From Bacillota bacterium (lineage in GTDB: Bacteria > Bacillota > DSM-12270 > Thermacetogeniales > Thermacetogeniaceae), in assembly GCA_029907475.1 (NCBI GenBank), contig JARYLU010000008.1:22245-86244 (forward strand): a stretch of 64,000 nucleotides of DNA, in the 5' to 3' direction. Numbering within the stretch: position 1 is the first letter of the stretch; each line of letters opens with the position of its first letter. Position numbers and translations under genes: made by a program. Below are positions 1 to 11,059 of the stretch, piece after piece. Under the pieces are notes generated by a model that saw nothing but the letters and a program-made list of their open reading frames with translations, searched no databases and had not been told where the DNA came from.

Positions 1-1
1 G

Positions 2-718
2 TTAAACAACTTAAAACTGCGGAGAATTTTTGCAGGACCCGGGCAAGAGGAAGGGGTTCTGGCGCGCGAGCGGGAGGTGAGAACGGTGGAACAGGAAGCA
101 GCGAGAATTCCGGCAGGGTGGCAGGGCCGGAAAAAGAAGAAAAAGCGTAATAAACGCCATGTTTCCCCTGGGGAAAGTAACCTGGCGGCCGGTTTTGAAC
201 AGAAAGGAACGGTTGAGGGGGAAGCAGAAATCTGCGCAAGCCAGGAGGAAGTTGGTGAAGAGGATCATCAACCGGCAAAAGATGACATTCCCGTGATCCG
301 TTTTCGTCGAACTCCCCGCGGCCCCCGCGCTGATATCGTGTCGGAAGAACAAACAATTCTCGTCCAGCGGACGATCCGTTCCGGACAGCGGGTTTATTAT
401 CCGGGGAATGTCGTGGTGCTCGGGGATGTAAACCCCGGGGGAGAGGTTGTAGCAGGCGGGAATATTATTGTCATGGGTTCTTTTCGAGGGGTTGCCCACG
501 CCGGGGCACTGGGCAACGAAAAAGCGGTGGTTGCGGCCTTTCGACTTGAGCCCTCACAACTGCGGATCGCGGGTTATATTACCCGGGCTCCCGAGGGAGA
601 TTTTTCAATACCCCATCAACCTGAAATTGCCCGCGTTCAGGACGGAATTGTCATCATCGAACAGTACCAACCCGGTTACGAGCGGTACTCAAGGGAACAA
701 GGTAAAGGGGGATCTTAA
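2..718 (+). CDS. minC: Septum site-determining protein MinC (5' end outside window)
   Basis: MinC inhibits FtsZ ring assembly away from midcell and is recruited to the membrane by MinD. The last ~110 residues are the MinC C-terminal beta-helix domain: a glycine-rich stretch with VVLGDVNPGGEVVAGG and IIVMGSFRGVAHAG that binds MinD. Before it comes a lysine-rich linker (KKKKKRNK). A GTG at 77 could be read as a start, but the frame is open back to base 2 with no stop, so the N-terminal FtsZ-binding domain most likely lies upstream of the window. The stop codon directly abuts the minD start, implying one operon. Confidence 0.9.
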   Translation, partial: LNNLKLRRIFAGPGQEEGVLAREREVRTVEQEAARIPAGWQGRKKKKKRNKRHVSPGESNLAAGFEQKGTVEGEAEICASQEEVGEEDHQPAKDDIPVIRFRRTPRGPRADIVSEEQTILVQRTIRSGQRVYYPGNVVVLGDVNPGGEVVAGGNIIVMGSFRGVAHAGALGNEKAVVAAFRLEPSQLRIAGYITRAPEGDFSIPHQPEIARVQDGIVIIEQYQPGYERYSREQGKGGS

Positions 719-1519
719 ATGGGAGATGTCTTGGTTATTACGTCAGGAAAGGGCGGGGTAGGAAAAACGACAACAGTCGCGAACATCGGCACATCTCTGG
801 CAATGATGGGCTACCGGGTTGTCTTGGTAGATGCTGATATCGGATTGCGAAACCTTGATGTCGTAATGGGTTTGGAAAACCGGATTGTCTACGACCTTGT
901 AGATGTTGCCCACGGTCGCTGTCGCTTACGGCAGGCCCTGATCAGGGACCGGCGTTTCGAAAGCCTCTTTCTTTTGCCTGCCGCCCAGACAAAGGACAAG
1001 ACTGCCGTAAGTCCCGAGCAGGTGCGGGAGCTCTGTCAGGAACTCGAAAAAGAAAGCGATTTCGTCCTCGTTGACTGCCCGGCAGGAATCGAACAGGGTT
1101 TCCGGAATGCCATCGCAGGTGCGAATAAGGCTGTTGTCGTAACAACACCTGAGGTTGCGGCAGTGAGGGATGCGGACCGCATCATCGGCCTCCTGGAGGC
1201 ATCTGAATTGAGGAGTCCCCTCTTGGTTATCAACCGCATCCGCCCCCGGATGGTGAAGCGAGGGGATATGCTGGATATCGAGGATGTCATCGAGCACCTG
1301 GCAATCGATCTTTTGGGTGTTGTGCCTGAAGATGAAACAATTATTGTTTCCACGAACCGGGGTGAGCCCGTGGTAATCAACACTAATTCCAGGGCGGGAA
1401 CAGCCTACCGTAACATCTCGCGCCGGATTGTTGGCGAGGAGGTACCGTTTTTAGATTTAGAAGCCAATGGGAGTTTCATGGACCGGGTAAGGCGTATTTT
1501 CGGGCTTCGTACCGGTTGA
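719..1519 (+). CDS. minD: Septum site-determining ATPase MinD
   Basis: MinD is a membrane-associated ParA/MinD-family ATPase that carries MinC to the membrane and is released by MinE. The deviant Walker A motif GKGGVGKTT lies at residues ~10-18 and the switch-like DADIGLRNLD follows at ~40. The C-terminus ends in an amphipathic helix (FMDRVRRIFGL), the membrane-targeting sequence. At 266 aa it is the usual family length. ATG follows the minC stop with no gap. Confidence 0.97.
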   Translation: MGDVLVITSGKGGVGKTTTVANIGTSLAMMGYRVVLVDADIGLRNLDVVMGLENRIVYDLVDVAHGRCRLRQALIRDRRFESLFLLPAAQTKDKTAVSPEQVRELCQELEKESDFVLVDCPAGIEQGFRNAIAGANKAVVVTTPEVAAVRDADRIIGLLEASELRSPLLVINRIRPRMVKRGDMLDIEDVIEHLAIDLLGVVPEDETIIVSTNRGEPVVINTNSRAGTAYRNISRRIVGEEVPFLDLEANGSFMDRVRRIFGLRTG

Positions 1520-1533
1520 CGGGAGGGGATTCG

Positions 1534-1809
1534 ATGCTGGAACTTTTGCAGCGGGTATTCGGGAGGGAGGCTTCCCGGACGAGCAAGCATCTTGCAAAAG
1601 AGCGACTCCGTCTTGTTCTCATGCACGATCGCATGGATATTTCCCCGCAGCTTTTAGAGCACTTGCGCGCCGATCTCCTGAAAGTAATTACAGAATACCT
1701 GGTAATCGATGAAGGAGCAACGGAAATTACCCTGCACCGCGGTCAGGGTAGCGTTGCCCTGGTGGCGAATATTCCGGTGCTTAAGATGAGGCGGCTCCCG
1801 ACACAATGA
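1534..1809 (+). CDS. minE: Cell division topological specificity factor MinE
   Basis: MinE stimulates the MinD ATPase and so restricts MinCD to the poles; its presence means an oscillating Min system rather than one based only on DivIVA. The N-terminus LELLQRVFG is the amphipathic membrane-binding segment and KERLRLVLMHDR is the MinD-interacting segment. I choose ATG 1534 (91 aa) because GGGAGGGG lies just upstream; a TTG at 1516 overlapping the minD stop is an alternative. Last gene of the min operon. Confidence 0.93.
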   Translation: MLELLQRVFGREASRTSKHLAKERLRLVLMHDRMDISPQLLEHLRADLLKVITEYLVIDEGATEITLHRGQGSVALVANIPVLKMRRLPTQ

Positions 1810-1907
1810 TTCCCCCGTCTCCTCTTTTCGAACTTCTGAAAAGATAGACGAAGTTCAGGCGATGATTTATAATAGGACCAGGTTCAAGGGGAGAAGGGGT
1901 AAAATTT

Positions 1908-3038
1908 ATGTTGAACCGGCGTTTACTTAAGAACGTGGACTATACCTTTCTTTTTGTGATCTGCTTGATTCTGGGCTTGAGTCTTTTAATTTTAAGCAGT
2001 GCCACCGCGAATATCGGGACCGATCCCCTGTTTTACGTCAAGAAGCAAATCCTGTGGATCGGTCTGGGGATCGTGGGGGCGCTCGTAATGCTCTCTTTCG
2101 ATTACACGAAGTTGCTCCGTTTTGATTACGTTATTTACGGACTGGTGATTCTCTCGCTCGTTGCCGTCCTCCTCATCGGACATGCTTCGCACGGGGCCCA
2201 GCAGTGGATTTCGCTGGGGCCCTTTCTCCTTCAACCATCAGAGTTTGGTAAAATCTTGATGGTAATTTGTTTTGCCTCTTTTCTGGTCAAGCGCCAGGGG
2301 GAACTCCGGCGTTTCCGTGATTTGCTTCCGTGCTTTCTTTATTTTTCTTTTCCCCTGCTCCTGGTGCTTGCCCAGCCTGACCTGGGCACGTCACTGGTTT
2401 TTATCGCCATTTTATTCGGGATGCTTTACCTTGCGGGCGCGCGGCCGGTTTTACTTTTAGGACTGCTCGGTGGGGGTTTGGCGGCGGTTGCAATTGCCCT
2501 TGCCCTTCACTTTTCTCCCCTGCACCTTCCCCTTCCCTTACAGGATTACCAGATCGCGCGACTCGTGGTCTTTCTTGACCCCTACCGGGATCCACAGGGG
2601 CACGGTTACCACATTATCCAGTCCCTGGTGGCGATCGGGTCCGGCTGGTTTTGGGGAAAGGGTTTGTATAACGGCTCTCAGGTGCAGTTAAATTTTCTCC
2701 CGGAGCACCATACCGACTTTATTTTTTCTGTCGTTGGAGAGGAACTCGGGTTTTTAGGGGCGAGCCTTCTTCTTTTTCTCTATTTCAATCTTCTCAGCCG
2801 GGCACTCCAGGCTGCCTTCCAGGCGCGGGACCTTTTCGGGAGACTGCTTATCGGCGGTATCCTCTCGATGTGGTTGTTCCACATTTTAGAAAACATCGGG
2901 ATGACCATCGGCTTGATGCCGGTCACCGGGATCCCTTTGCCGTTTTTGAGTTACGGCGGCAGTTTTATGTTGACGAACATGATTGCGGTAGGGCTGATCC
3001 TTAACGTTCATTTAAGAAGGGAGAAGATGCTTTTTTAG
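1908..3038 (+). CDS. rodA: Rod-shape SEDS glycosyltransferase RodA/FtsW family
   Basis: A polytopic SEDS protein that polymerises lipid II into glycan strands with a class B PBP. The 376 aa protein is almost entirely hydrophobic with about ten membrane segments. The diagnostic loop FLPEHHTDFIFSVVGEELGF and the C-terminal GIPLPFLSYGGS are visible; both are SEDS hallmarks, and the position next to min genes favours RodA over FtsW or SpoVE. ATG 1908 is preceded by GGGGAGAAGGGG. A TATAAT at 1868-1873 may be a -10 box, but no convincing -35 is seen. Confidence 0.9.
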   Translation: MLNRRLLKNVDYTFLFVICLILGLSLLILSSATANIGTDPLFYVKKQILWIGLGIVGALVMLSFDYTKLLRFDYVIYGLVILSLVAVLLIGHASHGAQQWISLGPFLLQPSEFGKILMVICFASFLVKRQGELRRFRDLLPCFLYFSFPLLLVLAQPDLGTSLVFIAILFGMLYLAGARPVLLLGLLGGGLAAVAIALALHFSPLHLPLPLQDYQIARLVVFLDPYRDPQGHGYHIIQSLVAIGSGWFWGKGLYNGSQVQLNFLPEHHTDFIFSVVGEELGFLGASLLLFLYFNLLSRALQAAFQARDLFGRLLIGGILSMWLFHILENIGMTIGLMPVTGIPLPFLSYGGSFMLTNMIAVGLILNVHLRREKMLF

Positions 3039-3098
3039 TCATATTCCTCCAGCCGCGACCATATATATCCTGTAAGACAGGGAGGGGAGTGGTCGTGG

Positions 3099-3782
3099 GT
3101 GAAGGCAAGGGGTTTTATGCGCGAAAGAGGCTCTCGTCTCTCTTTTTACGCACCGCGTGGAGCGCTTTTCGTGCGGAAACTCAAGGGTTTTTTCTACCGG
3201 AGCCTGACCGCCCTGATCATTTTCGGGCTGATTTTGGTGCTTGCTCAGGGGAAGGGACCGCCCGCGCGGCTGGTCAGCCGGGGAATTGAGTATCTTTTAA
3301 CAAGAAATTACGACCTCTCTGCTTTCGCGGCGTGGGCCAGGTCGGCCTGGCCGCGCCGGGGTCTGGAAATACAGGTTTCGCAGCCGCGCCCGCCGGCCGG
3401 AAATGACTTCCGGTTACCGGATCTCCCGGTTACGGGGCGTCTCGTCCGGGGGTTTGGCTGGCAGGAGGGAAAAGATGGCTGGCCGCGGTTTCACGAGGGT
3501 GTTGAACTGGAAGTATCAAAAGGAGCACTGGCGCGCGCCGTCCTTCCCGGCAAAGTGAGCTGGGTTGCGGAGGAAGAGCAGGTGGGCAAAATAGTGGTCA
3601 TCGCCCATGAGGGTGAGGTATCCAGTCTTTACGGGAGACTCGAAAAGATCGGGGTGGAACCCGGCCAGGTCGTGGCTCAGGGCCAGGTGATCGGTACCGT
3701 TGCAGGTACCCTTTTTCACTTCGAACTGCGGCAGGGGAACCAGCTTGTGGACCCAATACTCCGGCTGCAGCGCAAACCATGA
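3099..3782 (+). CDS. SpoIVFA-like membrane protein with degenerate M23 domain
   Basis: 227 aa: a basic N-terminus, one membrane segment at ~35-51 (ALIIFGLILVLAQG) and a C-terminal M23/LytM-like domain (~125-225). The zinc motifs are altered: where active M23 enzymes have HxGxD it reads HEGVE, and where they have HLHFE it reads LFHFE, so one Asp and one His are gone. That is expected for SpoIVFA, which regulates the intramembrane protease SpoIVFB, and the position after min-rodA and before rplU matches the SpoIVFA locus of Firmicutes. No M50 protease gene follows. GTG 3099 follows GGAGGGG. Confidence 0.75.
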   Translation: MKARGFMRERGSRLSFYAPRGALFVRKLKGFFYRSLTALIIFGLILVLAQGKGPPARLVSRGIEYLLTRNYDLSAFAAWARSAWPRRGLEIQVSQPRPPAGNDFRLPDLPVTGRLVRGFGWQEGKDGWPRFHEGVELEVSKGALARAVLPGKVSWVAEEEQVGKIVVIAHEGEVSSLYGRLEKIGVEPGQVVAQGQVIGTVAGTLFHFELRQGNQLVDPILRLQRKP

Positions 3783-3935
3783 GCAATTCCGTTGTTTTTT
3801 TTCACGGCTTGCCTGCTTGGGGCGGGCCTTTCATTTTTAAAAGCCCCGGCCGAGAAGTCCTCCCGCTTAAAAGGTAGGGATGGGTGTTGAGTTTTGCCGG
3901 AAAAGGGTAAAATAGGTTCAGGAGGTAAGGCGAAG

Positions 3936-5825
3936 ATGCTGGAACAGATCCTGACGGAAGAAGTTTTTCCGCGCCTGAAGAAGCCCGCCCGCTACGTGGG
4001 GACGGAGTGGAATGCAATTAAGAAGGACTGGGGCCAGGTAGCGGTCAAGATGGCCTTTGCCTTTCCGGACCTGTACGAAGTGGGGATGTCCCATTTAGGG
4101 CTCCATATTTTATACGGACTGGTTAACGAGCAACCGGACTACCTTATGGAAAGGGTCTTTGCACCGGCCCGGGATTTAGAGGAAGAATTAAGGAGGCACC
4201 GCCTCCCTCTTTTCAGCCTGGAGTCCCACCGCCCCCTGAGCGACTTTGATGTGATAGGTTTTACGTTGCAGTACGAGTTGACCTTTACCAATTTTTTAAA
4301 TATGCTGGATCTTGGGGAACTCCCTTTGCTGGCAAGCGACAGGGCTGGTTTCCACCCGCTGATTATTGGAGGAGGGCCTGTTGCCTACAATCCGGAACCG
4401 GTTGCCCCCTTTTTCGATGCCCTGGTAATCGGAGAGGGAGAAGAGGTCCTGCTGGAAATTTTGAAGCTGGTTAAAACCGCCCGGGAGAAGGGTTTTCGGC
4501 ACGACCGGGAGGCCCTCTTAGAAAAACTTGGAGAAATCCCCGGTGTATACGTTCCCGGTTTCTACAGCGTGGAGTACACCCCGGAGGGAAGGGTGCGGAA
4601 GCTGGAGGCAGTGCGCCCCAAGGCGCCGTCCCGTATCAAGCGGCGCCTTTTGCGTGATCTGGATGCTGCTTATTACCCGGTTGCACCTGTCGTCCCTCTG
4701 GTGGAAGCAGTTCACGAGCGGGGAATGCTCGAGGTGTTCCGGGGCTGCACAAGGGGGTGCCGCTTTTGCCAGGCCGGGATGATTTACCGTCCTGTAAGGG
4801 AGCGGACACCGGAACTCCTGCTCCGCCAGGCCGGGGAAATTCTAAAAAATACCGGTTATGAGGAAATTTCTCTTGTTTCTTTAAGCAGTCTTGATTATAG
4901 TAGTTTAGGAGATCTCTTGCCTCCCCTGGGGGAGCGGTGCCGGCTCTCGCGCACAGGAATTTCCCTCCCCTCGCTCCGGGTAGACTCTTTTAGTGTGGGG
5001 GTTGCCCGGAACCTTCCCGGGGGACGGAGGTCGAGTCTTACTTTTGCACCGGAGGCAGGAACTCAGCGGCTCCGGAATGTAATTAATAAAGGGGTTACCG
5101 AAACCGGTTTCCTGGAAGCCGTCAGGGCGGCTTTTGACGCCGGCTGGTCTGCGGTAAAGCTCTATTTTATGGTAGGCCTTCCTACTGAAGAGCAGGCGGA
5201 TCTCGAGGGGATCGGCGACCTCGTTCATAAAACCCGGCAAATCGGGAAACAGGTCTTCAAGGGACGAAAAAAGGTGCGTATTACAGTGAGCGCATCCTCT
5301 TTTGTACCCAAGGCCCACACCCCCTTTCAATGGGAGGGGCAGCAGCCCAGGGAGGTTCTGGCGGAGAAGCACAAGTTCTTGCGGGATCTCATCCAGAAAA
5401 GCGGGGCTGTTTATCGCTGGCACCAGATAGAAATGAGCTTTCTTGAAGCCGTTTTCGCGCGGGGGGACCGCAGGCTGGCTGGGGTTCTGACGGAAGCGTG
5501 GCGCCGGGGTTGCAGGTTCGATGGGTGGACGGAGAGCTTCCTCTTCCCTTTGTGGGAGGAAAGTTTTCAGGCAACCGGCCTCGATCCCCGGTTCTACGCC
5601 GAACGCCGGATACCCTATGAAGAAGCCCTTCCCTGGGATCTGATTGAATCCGGAATCGAAAAAGATTTCCTGGTCCGCGAGCACGAGCGCGCCCTGGCGG
5701 GACTTCCAACCCTGGACTGCCGCGCTGCTCCCTGTACGGGATGCGGGGTTTGTCCTGCGTTTGGAACGGCTCCTTCCTTGAGCCGGGAAAGGCCGGCTGA
5801 AGAGAAGAAGCGGGACCAGGAATGA
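3936..5825 (+). CDS. TIGR03960-family B12-binding-type radical SAM protein
   Basis: A 629 aa radical SAM enzyme. The N-terminal third resembles the B12-binding-like fold of this family (GFTLQYELTFTNFLNMLDL, then IIGGGPVAYNPEP); the SAM/[4Fe-4S] motif CTRGCRFC is at ~residues 271-278 and a second cysteine group (CTGCGVC) lies near the C-terminus. The family is typically encoded just upstream of a DUF2344 protein and RNase E/G, as here. The reaction is not established; a tRNA-modification-like role is often supposed. ATG 3936 is chosen because GGAGGT lies 9 bp upstream. Confidence 0.85.
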   Translation: MLEQILTEEVFPRLKKPARYVGTEWNAIKKDWGQVAVKMAFAFPDLYEVGMSHLGLHILYGLVNEQPDYLMERVFAPARDLEEELRRHRLPLFSLESHRPLSDFDVIGFTLQYELTFTNFLNMLDLGELPLLASDRAGFHPLIIGGGPVAYNPEPVAPFFDALVIGEGEEVLLEILKLVKTAREKGFRHDREALLEKLGEIPGVYVPGFYSVEYTPEGRVRKLEAVRPKAPSRIKRRLLRDLDAAYYPVAPVVPLVEAVHERGMLEVFRGCTRGCRFCQAGMIYRPVRERTPELLLRQAGEILKNTGYEEISLVSLSSLDYSSLGDLLPPLGERCRLSRTGISLPSLRVDSFSVGVARNLPGGRRSSLTFAPEAGTQRLRNVINKGVTETGFLEAVRAAFDAGWSAVKLYFMVGLPTEEQADLEGIGDLVHKTRQIGKQVFKGRKKVRITVSASSFVPKAHTPFQWEGQQPREVLAEKHKFLRDLIQKSGAVYRWHQIEMSFLEAVFARGDRRLAGVLTEAWRRGCRFDGWTESFLFPLWEESFQATGLDPRFYAERRIPYEEALPWDLIESGIEKDFLVREHERALAGLPTLDCRAAPCTGCGVCPAFGTAPSLSRERPAEEKKRDQE

Positions 5826-5866
5826 CCGGGAATTGAGATCCGGAAAAACGGAATGAAAGACAGGGG

Positions 5867-6595
5867 ATGAGGGACGTGCTGAGGTACCGGCTTGAATATG
5901 CAAAAAAAGATTTTGCGCGATTTCTTTCTCACCTGGAGCTGCTCCGCACCTTCAACCGTGTCTTCAGGCGCTCCGCATTGCCTCTGAGCTTTACCAGGGG
6001 TTTCAGTCCCCGCCCGAAAATCTCTTTCGGCCCTCCTCTGCCCGTGGGAGCGGCGGGCCTCCGCGAATATCTTGACTTCGAATTAGTGGAGGCGGTTCCT
6101 CCCCGGAAAGGTCTCGAGCTCCTGGCCCGGCAGCTCCCGGCCGGTTTGGTGGCAGGGCAGTTAGCGGTACTGCCTCCCGGGGCGCCGGGGTTAAGCAAAT
6201 TTTTAGATTGCGCCTGGTATCAGGTTGCTCTCTTGCACTGCCAGGCAGATGCAGGCGCCTGGCGGCAGGTCCTTCGTGAATTGACAGGGGGCACCTCGCC
6301 CTGGCTGTACAGGCGTAACGGGAGCGGAACAGTTTACGATGTGAAAGCAGGTGTGAAAGAGGCGCGGATTGTTACCGGGAGGAATTCTTTCCTGCACCTT
6401 TTAGTAAATACCGGCTCCCGCGAGATCCCGTTACGGGTAATTTTGGAGGTTCTCTGGGAAAAAGCTGCTGTTCCCTGCCCTCCGCTTCCTGCCCAGGTTA
6501 CGCGGGTCGGCCTTTTCCGGCGGCAATCCGGAGACCTGGTTACTCCTTTGGGTGATGTTACGAGTTTTCAAGAAAAGGTTTGCGAGGGAAAATAA
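5867..6595 (+). CDS. TIGR03936/DUF2344 family protein
   Basis: A 242 aa protein of the DUF2344 family that is almost always adjacent to, or fused with, the TIGR03960 radical SAM protein. The N-terminus YRLEYAKKDFARFLSHLELLRTFNRVFRR and GFSPRPKISFGPPLPVG are the family signature. Function unknown; it may present substrate to its radical SAM neighbour. It ends four bases before the likely RNase E/G start and lies in the same operon. Confidence 0.85.
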   Translation: MRDVLRYRLEYAKKDFARFLSHLELLRTFNRVFRRSALPLSFTRGFSPRPKISFGPPLPVGAAGLREYLDFELVEAVPPRKGLELLARQLPAGLVAGQLAVLPPGAPGLSKFLDCAWYQVALLHCQADAGAWRQVLRELTGGTSPWLYRRNGSGTVYDVKAGVKEARIVTGRNSFLHLLVNTGSREIPLRVILEVLWEKAAVPCPPLPAQVTRVGLFRRQSGDLVTPLGDVTSFQEKVCEGK

Positions 6596-6599
6596 AAAA

Positions 6600-8315
6600 A
6601 TGCAAAAAGAGATCTTAATTGATGTTACGAAAGAAGAAACAAAAGTTGCCGTTTTAGAAAACAGGCGGCTTGTAGAAGTTTATTTAGAACGTTCTTTTCA
6701 AATGCGGTTGGCGGGGAACATTTACAAGGGAAAGGTTGAAAACGTCCTTCCCGGGATGCAGGCAGCATTTGTAAACATCGGCCTGGAGCGCAATGCTTTT
6801 CTTTATGTGGAGGATGTTCAGAACATTCCGGGTGCTCCGGAATTGCGCCCGGAAAAAGAGGCGGCTTCTCTTCCGATTCAAAATCTGCTCCAGGAGGGGC
6901 AGGAAATTCTGGTTCAGGTAGTCAAGGAGCCCTTCGGCACGAAGGGGGCCAGGGTTACAACCCAGGTAACCCTGCCTGGCCGTTATGTGGTCTTTCTTCC
7001 CAACATTGATTGCGTTGGGGTTTCCCGGCGGATCAGTACAGAGCGCGAGCGGGAGCGCCTGAAAGTGCTGGCCGAGGAAGTCCGGCCGCCCGGGACGGGT
7101 CTCATTGTACGCACCGTTGCCGAGGGAATTAGCAAAGAGGAATTACAGGGGGATGTTTTGGCCCTTTACGAATTATGGTACTGGATTCAGGAGAAAGCCG
7201 GCCGGAGTGCGGCTCCTGCTTTGATCCACCGGGAGCTCGAACTTGTTTCATGGGCTTTGCGGGACCTTTTCGGCGACGATGTGGACCGGCTGGTCATTAA
7301 CGATCGGGAGGCTTACGAGAAGGTCCTGGAACTGCTTGAGGTCCTCGGCTCCCACCTCCGGAGCAGGGTCCTTTTGGATGAGGCAGATCTCTGGGAAGAG
7401 TACGGGTTGGATCAGGAGATTGCCCGCGCCCTGCGCCCCAAAGTCTGGTTGCGGAGCGGGGGGTATCTAGTGATCGACGAGGCTGAAGCACTTACTGTGA
7501 TCGATGTAAATACCGGAAAGTATACGGGCAACAAGAACTTTGAAGATACCGTTTTCCGGACCAACCTGGAAGCTGTTCAAGAAATTGTCCGCCAGTTACG
7601 CCTCCGGAACCTCGGAGGAATTGTCATCATTGATTTTATCGATATGGACTCTCCGCAGCACCGGTCGGAGATTTTGAAGCGGCTGGAGGACGAGTTAAAA
7701 AAAGATAAGACCCGCACCTACGTTCTAGGGCTGACGCAGTTAGGTCTTGTAGAGCTTACCAGGAAAAAGGTAAGGCCGAGCTTGAGCAGCCTCCTGGAAA
7801 AAACCTGTCCTTACTGCGAAGGAAAAGGACGGGTGCTTTCCGAGGAAACCGTGAGTTTAAGGACAGCTAAAGAATTGCGTGCGCATGCGCAAAAGAGCGC
7901 GGCCCCCGCCTTCCTGGTGGAAGTGCATCCCAGTGTCGCCGCCTTTCTCATCGGAGGCGGGGGGAGCCGTCTCCGGGAACTGGAAAAGGAAACGGGAAAA
8001 CAAATTGTTGTGAAAGGGATCGAGTCTCTTCACCTCGAAGAGGTTCACCTGAAGAGCCTTGCGAATCAACGGGACGTCGCCGCTCTTTCCGCGCCCGTAA
8101 AGGTGGGGCAGGTTCTTGAGGCCAGGATCGAGGAGCCCCACGCCACAAACCCCAGGGACGGGATCGCCCGGCTCGACGGGTACATTATCGATGTGGAGGA
8201 GGGCCGCGACTTTGTGGGAGAGGATACTTTCCTTGAAATTGTCAAGGTCTTTCGTACCTACGCCAGGGCCCGGATTTTACGCGGGGCCGGTGACAGCAAG
8301 CTCCAGGAATTTTAA
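6600..8315 (+). CDS. rng: Ribonuclease E/G family endoribonuclease
   Basis: A 571 aa Rne/Rng endoribonuclease that cleaves single-stranded RNA in rRNA maturation and mRNA decay. An S1 domain (YKGKVENVLPGMQAAFVNIG) lies at ~35-120. Catalytic Mg-binding aspartates sit in VIDVNTG and IIDFIDM. The Zn-link cysteines CPYCEGKG follow at ~405. The length suits RNase G with a short C-terminal extension rather than the long RNase E scaffold. ATG 6600 fits the family start (KEILIDV); an in-frame GTG at 6552 inside the previous gene is less likely. Confidence 0.92.
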   Translation: MQKEILIDVTKEETKVAVLENRRLVEVYLERSFQMRLAGNIYKGKVENVLPGMQAAFVNIGLERNAFLYVEDVQNIPGAPELRPEKEAASLPIQNLLQEGQEILVQVVKEPFGTKGARVTTQVTLPGRYVVFLPNIDCVGVSRRISTERERERLKVLAEEVRPPGTGLIVRTVAEGISKEELQGDVLALYELWYWIQEKAGRSAAPALIHRELELVSWALRDLFGDDVDRLVINDREAYEKVLELLEVLGSHLRSRVLLDEADLWEEYGLDQEIARALRPKVWLRSGGYLVIDEAEALTVIDVNTGKYTGNKNFEDTVFRTNLEAVQEIVRQLRLRNLGGIVIIDFIDMDSPQHRSEILKRLEDELKKDKTRTYVLGLTQLGLVELTRKKVRPSLSSLLEKTCPYCEGKGRVLSEETVSLRTAKELRAHAQKSAAPAFLVEVHPSVAAFLIGGGGSRLRELEKETGKQIVVKGIESLHLEEVHLKSLANQRDVAALSAPVKVGQVLEARIEEPHATNPRDGIARLDGYIIDVEEGRDFVGEDTFLEIVKVFRTYARARILRGAGDSKLQEF

Positions 8316-8404
8316 GCAGGGGCAGGGCTTTCTGCACCGGCATCTCCTGCAGGGTGATGGGCCGTAGCGGGTCGAACTGCCGCCCCGGCGCACCACCGTT
8401 TTGC

Positions 8405-8433
8405 TTGACAGGAACGGGGATAGGTGCTAAAAT
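8405..8433 (+). promoter_or_regulatory. Sigma-A promoter of the rplU operon
   Basis: TTGACA at 8405-8410, a 17 bp spacer and TAAAAT at 8428-8433. It lies 163 bp before the rplU start and so produces a long leader. Confidence 0.85.
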
Positions 8434-8439
8434 GCGCTT

Positions 8440-8595
8440 GTAGCCGCACTTTTGTGAAGGTCCGGGAGGGCAGCACCTTTGTTAATCCAGGCAATTAACA
8501 AAAGCAGCTGCCGGGGACGGAAAAGACGCGCGGGGCGGGTTTAAGTGCGCCCGGGATGGTGCCACCCGAAACTCCGGCGGAAGGAGGAGTAACAA
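8440..8595 (+). promoter_or_regulatory. Structured rplU leader (probable L21 leader)
   Basis: Between the promoter and rplU there is a stable two-part hairpin: GGCAGC 8469-8474 pairs with GCTGCC 8507-8512, and inside it TTTGTTAA 8478-8485 pairs with TTAACAAA 8495-8502. Firmicutes rplU genes are known to carry an L21 autoregulatory leader (RF00559) here. The pairing is seen; the family assignment is by position and needs a covariance-model search. Confidence 0.6.
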
Positions 8596-8919
8596 GTGTT
8601 TGCAATTATTGAATCCGGTGGAAAGCAGTACAAGGTTCAAGAGGGGGATCTTGTCCGGGTAGAGAAGCTGGATTTCCCCCCGGGGGAGAAGGTAATCCTC
8701 GACCGTGTTTTGGCCGTCGCCCGGGACGGGGAACTGCTGGTGGGAACTCCTTTTGTTTCGGGAGCCCAGGTCGTCGGGACCGTCCGGCGCCAGGGAAAGG
8801 CGCGGAAAATTATCGTCTTCAAGTACAAGCCGAAAAAGAACTACCGGCGGAAAAAGGGGCACCGCCAGCTTTTTACGGAGCTGGTCATAGAGGAGATTAT
8901 CACCTCTAGCCCGCAGTAA
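8596..8919 (+). CDS. rplU: 50S ribosomal protein L21
   Basis: A 107 aa ribosomal protein that binds 23S rRNA. The start [18 protein letters not shown] and the C-terminal basic [14 protein letters not shown] are characteristic. The GTG start follows AAGGAGGAG. It is first in the conserved rplU-prp-rpmA cluster. Confidence 0.98.
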   Translation: MFAIIESGGKQYKVQEGDLVRVEKLDFPPGEKVILDRVLAVARDGELLVGTPFVSGAQVVGTVRRQGKARKIIVFKYKPKKNYRRKKGHRQLFTELVIEEIITSSPQ

Positions 8920-8931
8920 AAGCTGAAGCTT

Positions 8932-9337
8932 ATGATCTACATTAAAATTTTCGAGAATCAAGCTGGCGAGATCAGAGGGTTTCTGGTTCGCGGGCATGCG
9001 GGTTATGCTCCAAAAGGCGAGGATATCATCTGTGCGGGAGTTTCCGCCCTGGTTCAGGCAGCAGTTCTGGGTTTGAGGCATTTTCTTGAAAAACTCCCGC
9101 AGGTAGAAACAGGGCAGGAAGAAAACGCCCGGCTACAGGTGCCCCGGGCACCGGGAAAACGGCGCCGGGGAGGAAAAGAGACGGAAGAGGGTGTTTTTTT
9201 TAAAGTGGTGCTCCCCGAGTCTTTAGGAGAAAAGGACCGGGAAGCTGCCAGGATCATTTTGGAAACCCTTGAAATGGGACTGCAGGGAATCGCCCTGGGA
9301 TACCGGAAATATGTTGATATAAGGAGGTGTCGCGCTC

Positions 9338-9351
<14 letters not shown>
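8932..9351 (+). CDS. prp: Ribosomal-processing cysteine protease Prp
   Basis: Prp (YsxB) removes the N-terminal extension of ribosomal protein L27, which is essential for ribosome function in Firmicutes. His22 (RGHAGYA) and Cys34 (IICAGVSA) sit at the canonical catalytic positions. The 139 aa length exceeds the usual ~110 because of a basic insertion ([16 protein letters not shown]) near residues 65-85. It lies between rplU and its substrate gene rpmA, whose product carries the cleavage motif. Confidence 0.9.
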
Positions 9352-11012
<1,661 letters not shown>

Positions 11013-11059
11013 GACGGAGGCGTTTTAAAGATTTGATTGGGAGGTCAGGGGCAGGATTT

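Noticed and set aside
2..718. MinC seemingly lacking its N-terminal FtsZ-binding domain
   Set aside because: The reading frame is open to the window edge, so the domain is probably just outside the window.
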